The notes beneath the pieces were generated by a model. The model saw nothing but the letters and a program-made list of their open reading frames with translations, searched no databases and was not told the origin of the DNA. Positions 8,731 through 15,467 of a DNA stretch of 55,593 nt are shown here, one piece after another. Position 1 is the first letter of the stretch, and the number at the start of each line of letters is the position of its first letter. The stretch comes from a virus. The position numbers and the translations under genes are program-made. The DNA lies in IMG/VR virus record IMGVR_UViG_3300048835_001002, positions 1 through 55,593 of that record; one strand, 5' to 3'.

Positions 8731-9007
8731 AACGGACGAGCTTTTTGAAGCAGAAGGCCAGCCCTTCGTCGGCACGCTGACCTCGTTTGATCTGCCTTCT
8801 GAGGCCGGTACGCCCGGGCTTCTGACCCGGGTCCATCGGCTTCTCGTCATTGACGAGGTATCACACGGACTTTCGGAAAAAGCCATCATCAGGCGATCAG
8901 CAAACGGCGAATCGTTTGAGATCAAAAACCGGATACGCTCCGGTGTCGGGATTACCGAGCTTGATCTCGGGCAAATCGAATCCTCACCTTTTGAGAGAAA
9001 CTTTTGA
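8720..9007 (+). CDS. Probable head-tail connector/joining protein
   Basis: A 95-residue protein starts at an ATG (8720) that overlaps the last codons of the capsid gene. A start further upstream in the same frame would lie entirely within the capsid gene. The sequence is beta-rich, with TLTSFDLPSEAGTPGLL and VGITELDLGQIE. Size and position match the FI/FII-type connector genes that follow gpE in lambda-type heads. The family is not recognisable from motifs alone, so the function is inferred from position. It overlaps the next gene by four bases. Confidence 0.6.
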   Translation: MLPETDELFEAEGQPFVGTLTSFDLPSEAGTPGLLTRVHRLLVIDEVSHGLSEKAIIRRSANGESFEIKNRIRSGVGITELDLGQIESSPFERNF

Positions 9008-9495
9008 ACTCTGATCTTCCGCTGATTCGCATAAGGACCGGAATCGAAAAGTGCCTCGCCGGGGCACTGCCCGATTTCAAGCGGTTCAATGCCCGCGTGA
9101 CCAAGCTTTCGGAAGCGGATCTGCCTTGCCTGAACCTCTACTTTCACAGGGATCGCCTGGTCAGAAACCAGAATCTCCACGATGACAGGGAGGTTCGCTT
9201 TGAAATCGAAGCGTGTTTCAAGGCGCATTCTGATGCAGAGAGTGAGCTTTCGTTAGCCAGAAAGCGCATCGAGGATGCCATCGAAGGAAACCAGGAATTG
9301 CGAAACATCGTATCAGACTGGTCCTTTCACATGGTGGACTTCGCTCACGAAATGGTCGGAAGCGTGCGCGTTGCCGCCCTTGCCATCACCTGCTGCATCG
9401 AGTACATGAGGCCCCGCCTACCGCCGTCGGTCGAGTTCCCAGGCCCACTGCGCGAAGTCTGGATCAACAGGGAGAAGACTCCATGGACGAGTTGA
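9004..9495 (+). CDS. Probable tail-completion/terminator protein
   Basis: The 163-residue protein begins at a TTG overlapping the previous TGA. It has the alpha/beta pattern of minor tail proteins of the gpU/gpZ class. An IRTGIEKCLAGALPDF helix is followed by LPCLNLYFHRDRL, then a charged stretch REVRFEIEACFKAH and a C-terminal domain. In lambda-type heads joined to contractile tails, one protein at this position closes the tail tube at the head side. That job is inferred from position. It overlaps the baseplate V gene by 13 bases. Confidence 0.55.
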   Translation: MNSDLPLIRIRTGIEKCLAGALPDFKRFNARVTKLSEADLPCLNLYFHRDRLVRNQNLHDDREVRFEIEACFKAHSDAESELSLARKRIEDAIEGNQELRNIVSDWSFHMVDFAHEMVGSVRVAALAITCCIEYMRPRLPPSVEFPGPLREVWINREKTPWTS

Positions 9496-10139
9496 CCGCA
9501 GAGCTTCTCGTTGTGGTCCAGGACCTTCAAAGGCGGGTTAATAACCTTCTTCGGCCGGGACGCATAATCGCGGTTGATCCAAAAGCCGAAACCGTTCGCG
9601 TTCGACTTTCCGATGGTGACGGCTCGGAAGGAAGTCTTCCGCTCGATACTCCCTGGATCACGGTGATGCAGGAGCGCGCCGGCGAAACGTCGAGCTGGGA
9701 GTTTCCTGAAATTGGTGAGCAGGTCATGGTGCTATCGCCTGGTGGCGAATTGAGTGGCGGCATGGTCGGACATGCGATTCACTATGCAGACCGCCCATCG
9801 CCATCCACCGATCCCAAAGTGAAGATTCATCGCTTCTCGGATGGCTTCGCGTTCAGCTATGACCAGACCACGCATACGCTTTTGATCTCCCGTCCTTCTG
9901 AGCTGAGCATTGTCATCGATGCCGACAAACTCCAGGTCACAGCCAAAACCATTGAGTTTCAGACTGAAAAAGCGGCCATCCGCAACGCGGCGGGAGACGA
10001 GTTTCTGGGCCTGACCTCGGCAGCTTTCAAATCAGTTCAATCGTCACAGACGGCAACGATGATGGGACCACAACCTCTTCTCCCAGCCGCAAACGAGCTG
10101 CAAGGGATGACCACAAAAATGGACTCATTTGGAGGATAG
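9483..10139 (+). CDS. Baseplate assembly protein V, P2-like (spike)
   Basis: The 218-residue protein carries the gpV pattern. An N-terminal helix (ELLVVVQDLQRRVNNL) leads into an OB-fold (PGRIIAVDPKAETVRVRL), then a conserved TPWITVMQERAGETSSWEFPEIGEQV stretch and a repetitive beta-helix-like C-terminus. P2 gpV forms the membrane-piercing spike at the tip of the tail tube. It is the first gene of the P2-type tail block and overlaps the preceding gene, so the lambda-head and P2-tail modules are fused without a gap. The C-terminal His-rich metal-binding tip of P2 V is not evident. Confidence 0.92.
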   Translation: MDELTAELLVVVQDLQRRVNNLLRPGRIIAVDPKAETVRVRLSDGDGSEGSLPLDTPWITVMQERAGETSSWEFPEIGEQVMVLSPGGELSGGMVGHAIHYADRPSPSTDPKVKIHRFSDGFAFSYDQTTHTLLISRPSELSIVIDADKLQVTAKTIEFQTEKAAIRNAAGDEFLGLTSAAFKSVQSSQTATMMGPQPLLPAANELQGMTTKMDSFGG

Positions 10140-10141
10140 CC

Positions 10142-10327
10142 TTGCCACTCACAGGCACTGAAAGCGCACTGGCCGATGCTCTCCATGCTGCCGCCACAGC
10201 CACCAGCGGTGATGCAAAAGCGGCCTGGAAAAAAGTGGCCGAAATTATCATCAGCCACATTACTGGCAATTCTCTCGTCACCGGGACCACTCCCAATGGC
10301 CCACTGACCAACGGAAAGGTCACATGA
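10142..10327 (+). CDS. Small hypothetical tail-cluster protein
   Basis: A 61-residue protein starts at TTG 10142, two bases after the V gene stop, and overlaps the next gene by four bases. It has an N-terminal helix with Ala repeats (ESALADALHAAATATSG) and a Gly/Thr-rich end. Short proteins of this type occur between V and W genes in contractile-tail phages. I do not recognise the family. Tight packing suggests it is real. Confidence 0.6.
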   Translation: MPLTGTESALADALHAAATATSGDAKAAWKKVAEIIISHITGNSLVTGTTPNGPLTNGKVT

Positions 10328-10635
10328 TCGGAATGGACGAAGTCACCGGCCGGCGCATCGAAGGCGAAGGCTGGCTGAGGCAGGCCGTCCGAAGAGCGAT
10401 ACGAATACCAAAGGGATCGAGGCCGATGGTGAGGTGGTACGGAACAAACTATCTTAAGCATATTGCCGCCCCGATCACGAGCGCATCCCTTCTTGAACTT
10501 ACCGGCGATCTTGCCGACAGCATCGAAGCCACCATCCCCGGCAGCACGCTGCAAACACTGACCGACCAGAAGAACGGCTCAGAAATTCTCATCTCGCTCA
10601 CCATTGGAAAAGAGCAAAAAATCATCGGAGTTTAA
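10324..10635 (+). CDS. Baseplate wedge protein W (gp25-like)
   Basis: The 103-residue protein fits the GPW/gp25 family. It opens GMDEVTGRRIEGEGWLRQAVRRAI, then IPKGSRPMVRWYGTNY, the conserved 'TP.GSR....YG' element, and ends in a beta-rich part. gp25/W proteins form the baseplate wedge and share a lysozyme-like fold without activity. It sits between V and J as in P2. It starts at ATG 10324, overlapping the previous stop. Confidence 0.88.
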   Translation: MIGMDEVTGRRIEGEGWLRQAVRRAIRIPKGSRPMVRWYGTNYLKHIAAPITSASLLELTGDLADSIEATIPGSTLQTLTDQKNGSEILISLTIGKEQKIIGV

Positions 10636-10639
10636 GACC

Positions 10640-11482
10640 TTGGATCTTCCGCAGATTATCGAAACACCGGACTTTCAGGCACAATTCAAAGATGCACTCA
10701 AACGCTTCACTGAATCCTATCGCAAAATCGTCCCGGACTTTGGCGAACCGACCGCCGCCGATCCCATCTATCACATCCTTGTTGAACTCACTCTCAACAA
10801 AGTTATCGGAACCGAGAAGATCAATAGCGCAGCATACGCTCAGCTGGTCAAACTCTCGAACGAGATTGACTTTATCTTCAAAGGAAAAATCCGCCCGGGC
10901 GAAAGTTACGAGGCCTACCGCGACCGCATGCGCGGGACCAAGGATCAAGCTTCCACCGCTGGCACCCCAGCCATGTATAAGGCCCTGACTTTTCTTTACG
11001 GTGAGGCATCCCTTACGGCTGCGGGAGCAACGCGAACGGCTTCCGTCATGGACGCCTACGTGCAGGCTGCAAACGGTGAACTTTTGATTTCCGTGCTCAT
11101 CAACTCGGATGCGGCTGATCTCAAAGCTGCCGTCGTGAATGCACTGACCGATGCGTTTAAAAAGGAAACCGTCAAACCCGCTCTTGATTCCGTAACATTT
11201 ATCGAAGCAAGGGCCGTTCCGTTCTCCATCAATGCCGTGATCTCACTCCAGCCCGGTTACGCCAAAAGCTATCAGACCCGCATCGAGGAGAACTTCAGAA
11301 AGTCTTTTGAAGCTCAGAAAAAGCTTGGATGGGCGCCGACGATGAGCTGGATCGTGCGTGAACTCCATCAGCCTGGTGTCCGCTCGGTCATCCTTCAATC
11401 GCCTGCCACAAACATCCCGGTTCAGGCCGATCGCTACGCGACCATCACGCGGCTGGATCTGACGGTCGAGGAAAGCGCATGA
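10640..11482 (+). CDS. Baseplate assembly protein J, P2-like
   Basis: The 280-residue product has the baseplate J pattern, including SYEAYRDRMRGTKDQASTAGTPAMY near 110 and VVNALTDAFKKETVKP in the middle. A C-terminal half has SWIVRELHQPGVRSVIL. I prefer the TTG at 10640, which has GGAG nine bases upstream and lies after the W stop; a TTG at 10604 lies within W. J forms the baseplate periphery with gpI and gpW. It is slightly shorter than P2 J (302 aa). Confidence 0.9.
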   Translation: MDLPQIIETPDFQAQFKDALKRFTESYRKIVPDFGEPTAADPIYHILVELTLNKVIGTEKINSAAYAQLVKLSNEIDFIFKGKIRPGESYEAYRDRMRGTKDQASTAGTPAMYKALTFLYGEASLTAAGATRTASVMDAYVQAANGELLISVLINSDAADLKAAVVNALTDAFKKETVKPALDSVTFIEARAVPFSINAVISLQPGYAKSYQTRIEENFRKSFEAQKKLGWAPTMSWIVRELHQPGVRSVILQSPATNIPVQADRYATITRLDLTVEESA

Positions 11483-11883
11483 TCGAGACTCATATCCGGC
11501 AATACTACCCCGACTATGATACAGCCCCGATCGTTTCGATACGACTGTCCCAGGATCCTGCAATCCGCAATGCAATTCTCTGGGAATATGGGCTTGATCC
11601 GCTGCTTCCTTTCGCCATTGACCCGGCGCGTATCAACGATGAGATCACTGACTTCATTCGCCTGCGCGGCACCATTGCTTCGATTCGCGCGGCCCTTCGC
11701 TGGGTTGGCTTTCCTGATGCCCGCTTTGTTCGCCTCACCTCTTCCACCTTTGAGGTGGACGCCGGACGCAAACCTACCGATCGGGAACTCCTGGCAATCC
11801 GTGCTGCACTCGCTGTTTCAGTACAGGCACGCGGAACTCTTAAACGCATCTTTAACAAGGACTTTGAAATCAAGTATGGCTGA
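11479..11883 (+). CDS. Tail protein I, P2-like
   Basis: The 134-residue protein matches the phage tail protein I family. It has DPAIRNAILWEYGLDPLLPF near the N-terminus and LRGTIASIRAALRWVGFPDARF in the middle, which is the conserved 'GT...I..ALR..G' element. It links baseplate J to tail fibres in P2. The start ATG overlaps the J stop (ATGA) and its end overlaps the sheath N-terminal ORF by eight bases. No H-type fibre or G-type chaperone gene follows; the next genes are the sheath and the collagen-like protein. Confidence 0.88.
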   Translation: MIETHIRQYYPDYDTAPIVSIRLSQDPAIRNAILWEYGLDPLLPFAIDPARINDEITDFIRLRGTIASIRAALRWVGFPDARFVRLTSSTFEVDAGRKPTDRELLAIRAALAVSVQARGTLKRIFNKDFEIKYG

Positions 11884-12364
11884 TGGATATGTACACGGAA
11901 TTGTAATTAAGGAGGGCTCGGGCGAGGTTCGCACCATACGATCGCCAAGTCCTTCCGTCGTCGGACTCGTAGGAACCGCAGTGGCCGCAGGCACGACTCT
12001 CAAGGCCCTTGTTCCCGAGGTCTTCTTCAAGGAAAACGCAGCTCTTGAAGCTGTCTATCCTTCAGGTTCCAGCGGACCAAAGGGCTCACTCTACCAGGCA
12101 CTCCGCGGAGTCTATGAGCAGACCGATGCAACGGTTGTGGTGGTTCGCGCTCAATCGGACTCCGACGCCGATATCATGGCGGCCATTGAAAAGCTCGAAG
12201 ACGCGGAGGCGTTGACGGGCTTTAAACCCAAGATCCTGGCTGCACCAGGATTTGGCTACGCTTTTCCCGCCGTAATTCAATCGGCCGTGCTGCCTTTGAC
12301 GATACCCATGGCAGTAGCCAGCAACAAAAAGACGAATTCCACAGTTGAGGTGATCAATGGCTGA
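11876..12364 (+). CDS. Tail sheath protein, N-terminal part (split gene)
   Basis: The 162-residue frame is the N-terminal half of a P2 FI-type contractile sheath. It opens MADGYVHGIVIKEGSGEVRT, has SPSVVGLVGTA at about 25-35, an ALRGVYEQTDATVVVVRAQ segment at about 75-95, and the conserved KPKILAAPGFGY at about 118-129. At that point normal sheath sequence breaks off and about 34 unfamiliar residues (AFPAVIQSAVLPLTIP...) lead to TGA at 12362-12364. The rest of the sheath continues in the next frame from 12357. The two pieces together match full-length FI apart from this insert of about 100 bases. Confidence 0.88.
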   Translation: MADGYVHGIVIKEGSGEVRTIRSPSPSVVGLVGTAVAAGTTLKALVPEVFFKENAALEAVYPSGSSGPKGSLYQALRGVYEQTDATVVVVRAQSDSDADIMAAIEKLEDAEALTGFKPKILAAPGFGYAFPAVIQSAVLPLTIPMAVASNKKTNSTVEVING

Positions 12365-13109
12365 TGAAGTGGCGAACCCCATCGCCGTAAAGCTTAAATC
12401 CATGGGAAAGCGCCTCGGCGCAATCGTTTGCCTTGATGGCCCGGATGATTTCGCTGAAGCGGAAAAATTCCGAAAGCTCAACGGCGATGAACGCATTTAT
12501 ATTACATCGCCACGCCTTAATGTATCCGAAGACAATAAGATCGTGAACGTCCCATCCAGCGCGACGGCCGCCGGCATCTTCGCTCTCATTGATTTCTGGC
12601 GATCGCCTTCCAATCAGGAAGTCCAGGGAGCACTCGGCACATCCTTGCCGATCTCGTTTGCTCTCGATGACCCACAGTCCATGGGTCAGCGCCTTAACGC
12701 CATACAGGTGGCGACCTTCGTTCGCCAGGATGGTCTGAGACTCTGGGGTGCTCGCGGCACGGGTGATCAAACCAACCTTGCGACCAACCAGATTCAAAAG
12801 GTGCGGATCCGCGATGCGATACGGGAAGCGATCATCGCATCTCACCGCTGGGCGGTGGCGGCCGGGATTACGAGCAACCTTTTCTCAGCGGTCGCATCAA
12901 GCGTAAATGCCTACCTCGACGAACTCACCCGCCTTGGGGCGATTGCAGGCGGCAAATGCATCCCGGATGGAGATTTCAATACTCCCGGCAATCTCAATGA
13001 TGGCAAGGCGTTCTGGACTTACGACGTCACCCCCACCCCTGTCGTTGAAACCATGACCTTCACTGAAGTTCTCACCCAAAAATATCTGGCTGGAATAGGA
13101 GCAGCCTAA
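12357..13109 (+). CDS. Tail sheath protein, C-terminal part (split gene)
   Basis: The 250-residue frame starts at an ATG (12357) overlapping the stop of the N-terminal piece by eight bases, with GAGG at 12346-12349 as ribosome site. It opens with [20 protein letters not shown], which in other sheaths follows directly on the 'KP+IL.APGF' element. Sheath C-terminal elements are intact: [27 protein letters not shown] and [16 protein letters not shown]. It is in the +1 frame relative to the first piece. Either two coupled polypeptides assemble into one sheath subunit or an unusual recoding or splicing event joins them. Confidence 0.9.
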   Translation: MADEVANPIAVKLKSMGKRLGAIVCLDGPDDFAEAEKFRKLNGDERIYITSPRLNVSEDNKIVNVPSSATAAGIFALIDFWRSPSNQEVQGALGTSLPISFALDDPQSMGQRLNAIQVATFVRQDGLRLWGARGTGDQTNLATNQIQKVRIRDAIREAIIASHRWAVAAGITSNLFSAVASSVNAYLDELTRLGAIAGGKCIPDGDFNTPGNLNDGKAFWTYDVTPTPVVETMTFTEVLTQKYLAGIGAA

Positions 13110-13113
13110 GCTG

Positions 13114-14355
13114 ATGACAAACTCGATTCGTCTGATTTTTCTTTCTGTAGTTGGATTTCTGACTGTGGGCCTGTTCGCGCAGACCACCACCCCGCCCTTC
13201 TCTGACAATGAGCAACCGATTTTCTCCAACACCTACCTGATCGACAACGTGTCGAACAACTCGGTCGGCGGCGATCTCACGCTGCGCATCAATAAAAAAG
13301 CTCCTTTTGATTGCAAGACAAAGGAGGATTGCCCGGCTTCCGTGATCATCTCCAATGCAAATGGCAACGTGAACATGCCGGTCGATGTTAACGTCCGCTC
13401 ACTCTATGTCGGCAAAGCCCTGACGATCGATTCGACTGGTCGCTGGGTTGGTCCGAGCAGCGGACTGCGCGGCGATAAAGGCGACACTGGTCCACAAGGT
13501 CCCATCGGACTTCAAGGCCCAAAGGGGGATGCCGGCCCCATCGGTCCCGCAGGGCCGCAAGGCCTGAAAGGGGATACCGGAGGAACCGGTCCTGTCGGAC
13601 CACAAGGCTTCAAAGGAGACACTGGTGCAACAGGACCGGCTGGTCCTCAAGGCTCCAAAGGAGACACAGGCGCAACAGGACCACAAGGGCCGAGAGGCGA
13701 CACCGGACCCACAGGCGCAACAGGACCACAAGGCTTCAAAGGCGACACTGGTGCAACAGGACCGCAGGGAATCAAGGGTGATACCGGACCCACAGGCGCA
13801 ACAGGACCACAAGGCGCGAAGGGTGACAAGGGAGATCCTGGCGATGGTTGCTGGTATGACGATCAAGCGCAAAGGATCAACTGTGCGGGCGGCACATGGA
13901 TTCCACTTTCCTCCATCAAAGGACCTCAGGGCGATCGCGGAGCGACAGGACCGACTGGACCCACAGGCGCAACAGGACCCTCTGGACCAATCGGACCGGA
14001 GGGGGCAAGGGGACCCGCTGGACCGACTGGACCGACTGGACCACAGGGACCTGCTGGATTTAAGGTATGCCGCACTGTAACGCAGGACGTAGGCCCAAGT
14101 TCCGTGGGCGGAACCAATCCGCAAACGCTTTTTGCTACAGCAGACTGCAATACAACTACAGAACCATCCATTCTCACGGGCGGAAGCTGTTTTGCCTCTA
14201 GCGGAAGGCCATTGCTTCTAAACGTACCGACCATCGATCTTACCATCAACTCAAGCACCGGAAAGCCTTTGTTCAATCGTTGGCAGTGTCGCGGCGAAAG
14301 CACCAACAATACCTCGGGAAGACTCACCGCCACAGCCATCTGCTGCAATAACTGA
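13114..14355 (+). CDS. Secreted collagen-like repeat protein in the tail operon
   Basis: The 413-residue protein has a Sec-type signal peptide ([20 protein letters not shown], cleavage near Ala22-Gln23). A Cys-containing N-domain follows, then about 45 Gly-X-Y triplets at about 118-245. A 28-residue non-collagen break with two Cys ([14 protein letters not shown]) interrupts them, then more triplets at about 272-315 and a Cys-rich C-domain ending CCNN. Collagen stretches are common in phage fibres, but fibres do not normally carry an export signal. Lying between sheath and tube genes, it may be an exported adhesin carried as cargo, or a fibre whose hydrophobic N-terminus anchors it. Dense GAT/GAC GGT/GGA repeats make the DNA internally repetitive. 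Confidence 0.85.
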   Translation: MTNSIRLIFLSVVGFLTVGLFAQTTTPPFSDNEQPIFSNTYLIDNVSNNSVGGDLTLRINKKAPFDCKTKEDCPASVIISNANGNVNMPVDVNVRSLYVGKALTIDSTGRWVGPSSGLRGDKGDTGPQGPIGLQGPKGDAGPIGPAGPQGLKGDTGGTGPVGPQGFKGDTGATGPAGPQGSKGDTGATGPQGPRGDTGPTGATGPQGFKGDTGATGPQGIKGDTGPTGATGPQGAKGDKGDPGDGCWYDDQAQRINCAGGTWIPLSSIKGPQGDRGATGPTGPTGATGPSGPIGPEGARGPAGPTGPTGPQGPAGFKVCRTVTQDVGPSSVGGTNPQTLFATADCNTTTEPSILTGGSCFASSGRPLLLNVPTIDLTINSSTGKPLFNRWQCRGESTNNTSGRLTATAICCNN

Positions 14356-14434
14356 TCTCGACCCCTAATCCTCCGCGGCTGGCTCCCATCAGCCCACCAT
14401 GCCAGCCGCATTCTCCTCTCCCTGGAATCAAATC

Positions 14435-14950
14435 ATGAAATATCCAAAGCACTTGAAAAATTTCAACGTGACGTTCGGCGTGTCGGAGTTTTCCGGCGTC
14501 TGCGAAGAAATCACTCTTCCCAAGATCAAGTACAAAACCGAGGAATGGCGCGGGGCCGGCATGGATGCGCCCATCGAGATTCCGGTTGGACTTGAAAAGC
14601 TTGAATGCACCATGAAGTTTGGTGAACAAACCATCGAAGGCTACCTGTCTGCCGGCGTTGTTCTTTCGGGATTTGTTACCGTAACCATCTTTGGTCATAT
14701 CGCAGCCATCGATGGCACGACGGACAACCTAACCTGCATCCTGCGCGGCTGGATCAAAACAGTCGATCCGGGAACTTTCAAGGCTGGTGATCCCAAATCT
14801 GCAAACCAGACCCTTGAGATGTCCGTCATCAGCTGGGTCATGACACGCGGAGTCATTCCACTGGTAACTATCGATGTTATGCGCGGCATCACGATGCATG
14901 GCCCACTCGACCAGCACGAAGCCGCTCGCAAAGGCCTCAAACTCGCCTGA
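14435..14950 (+). CDS. Major tail tube protein, P2 FII-like
   Basis: The 171-residue product aligns with P2 [18 protein letters not shown] corresponds to the FII start, followed by GVCEEITLPKIKYKTEEWRGAGMDAPIEI. The middle carries the GYLSAGV-type turn, and ITMHGPLDQHEAARKGLKLA matches the FII C-terminus. I chose ATG 14435 over ATG 14399 because the homologous start falls there. It forms the inner tube surrounded by the sheath. It is separated from the sheath gene by the collagen-like gene, which is therefore an insertion into the FI-FII pair. Confidence 0.92.
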   Translation: MKYPKHLKNFNVTFGVSEFSGVCEEITLPKIKYKTEEWRGAGMDAPIEIPVGLEKLECTMKFGEQTIEGYLSAGVVLSGFVTVTIFGHIAAIDGTTDNLTCILRGWIKTVDPGTFKAGDPKSANQTLEMSVISWVMTRGVIPLVTIDVMRGITMHGPLDQHEAARKGLKLA

Positions 14951-14973
14951 TTCTTCCACAGTAAGAGAAAAGA

Positions 14974-15306
14974 ATGGACCTTCCTTTGATTGAGGCCCTT
15001 CACTTTAAGGGCAAAAAGTACGACGCCGTCATACTCTCCGATTACTTCAAAACCCGCCACAAGATGGCTCTAGCGAATAGTGTCAGCAAAACTGAAAGCG
15101 AGCAGCACGAAGCACTGGTCATGTCTTTTTGCGAAAATCTGCCAGCTGAATCCTTCGGCGATATCTCCGCTGACGACATGGACGTGATTTCAGCACACGT
15201 CAATGAAGTTATGGAGAAATACGCCGCGCGTCATGGGCTCATGGAGCAGGTGAGCACTGGAAAAAAGCCGGGGAAGGCACCCAGCGGGAGCCGGCAAAAA
15301 CGCTGA
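14974..15306 (+). CDS. Tail assembly chaperone E, P2-like
   Basis: The 110-residue protein is in the position and size class of P2 gpE, before the tape measure. The hydrophobic helix region (KMALANSVSKTESEQHEALVMSF) and an acidic middle are followed by a basic tail. Near its 3' end is an A-AAA-AAG heptamer in the right phase for a -1 shift into the overlapping E' frame. The stop TGA overlaps an ATG of that frame (TGATG). E and the E-E' fusion bind the tape measure during tail assembly. The frameshift arrangement supports the call. Confidence 0.85.
   Translation: MDLPLIEALHFKGKKYDAVILSDYFKTRHKMALANSVSKTESEQHEALVMSFCENLPAESFGDISADDMDVISAHVNEVMEKYAARHGLMEQVSTGKKPGKAPSGSRQKR
15261..15267 (+). 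promoter_or_regulatory. Programmed -1 frameshift site (A-AAA-AAG) in the E gene
   Basis: The heptamer reads GGA AAA AAG in the E frame, i.e. A-AAA-AAG, the strongest known bacterial slippery sequence. After a one-base slip the frame is open through GCC GGG GAA ... to the ATG at 15306 and on to 15467. A GCCGG/CCGGC stem (15267-15271 with 15291-15295) lies just downstream. This matches the E+E' recoding known in P2. Confidence 0.85.
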
Positions 15307-15467
15307 TGCGAAGCATAGCCATCATGCGCGAACGCTATGGTTTCACGGCCACCGAATGCCTGGAGATGGCCTACGAGGAATTCGATCGCTGGCTCTACGC
15401 ATTGATTGACGATGAGGCAAAACACGGGAGCGAAGATGAAGAAACCTGGGAAGCTGTAAATGACTGA
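15306..15467 (+). CDS. Tail chaperone E' extension (read by -1 frameshift from E)
   Basis: This short frame (53 codons from ATG 15306) reads MRSIAIMRERYGFTATECLE followed by an AYEEFDRWLYALID segment. Its helical, aromatic-rich pattern is typical of the second part of G/T- and E/E'-type tail chaperones. The frame is open back to the slippery site at 15261, so the product is most likely made as an E-E' fusion rather than from the internal ATG. It overlaps the tape measure start at 15460 by eight bases. Confidence 0.8.
   Translation: MRSIAIMRERYGFTATECLEMAYEEFDRWLYALIDDEAKHGSEDEETWEAVND

Noticed and set aside
7675-9228. Long minus-strand frame (517 codons) opposite the capsid gene
   Set aside because: It lies entirely opposite intact, recognisable head genes and its translation has no family, so it is an antisense shadow caused by codon bias.
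12260-12362. T4 gene 60-type ribosome bypass as the established explanation of the split sheath
   Set aside because: Matching GCT codons and a stem are present, but there is no stop codon at the take-off site and the second ORF has its own ribosome site and ATG, so coupled translation is simpler. Left as one option only.
13399-14124. Minus-strand frames opposite the collagen-like gene
   Set aside because: Ser/Cys/Gly and Pro/Val repeats are the mirror image of the collagen triplets, not a gene.
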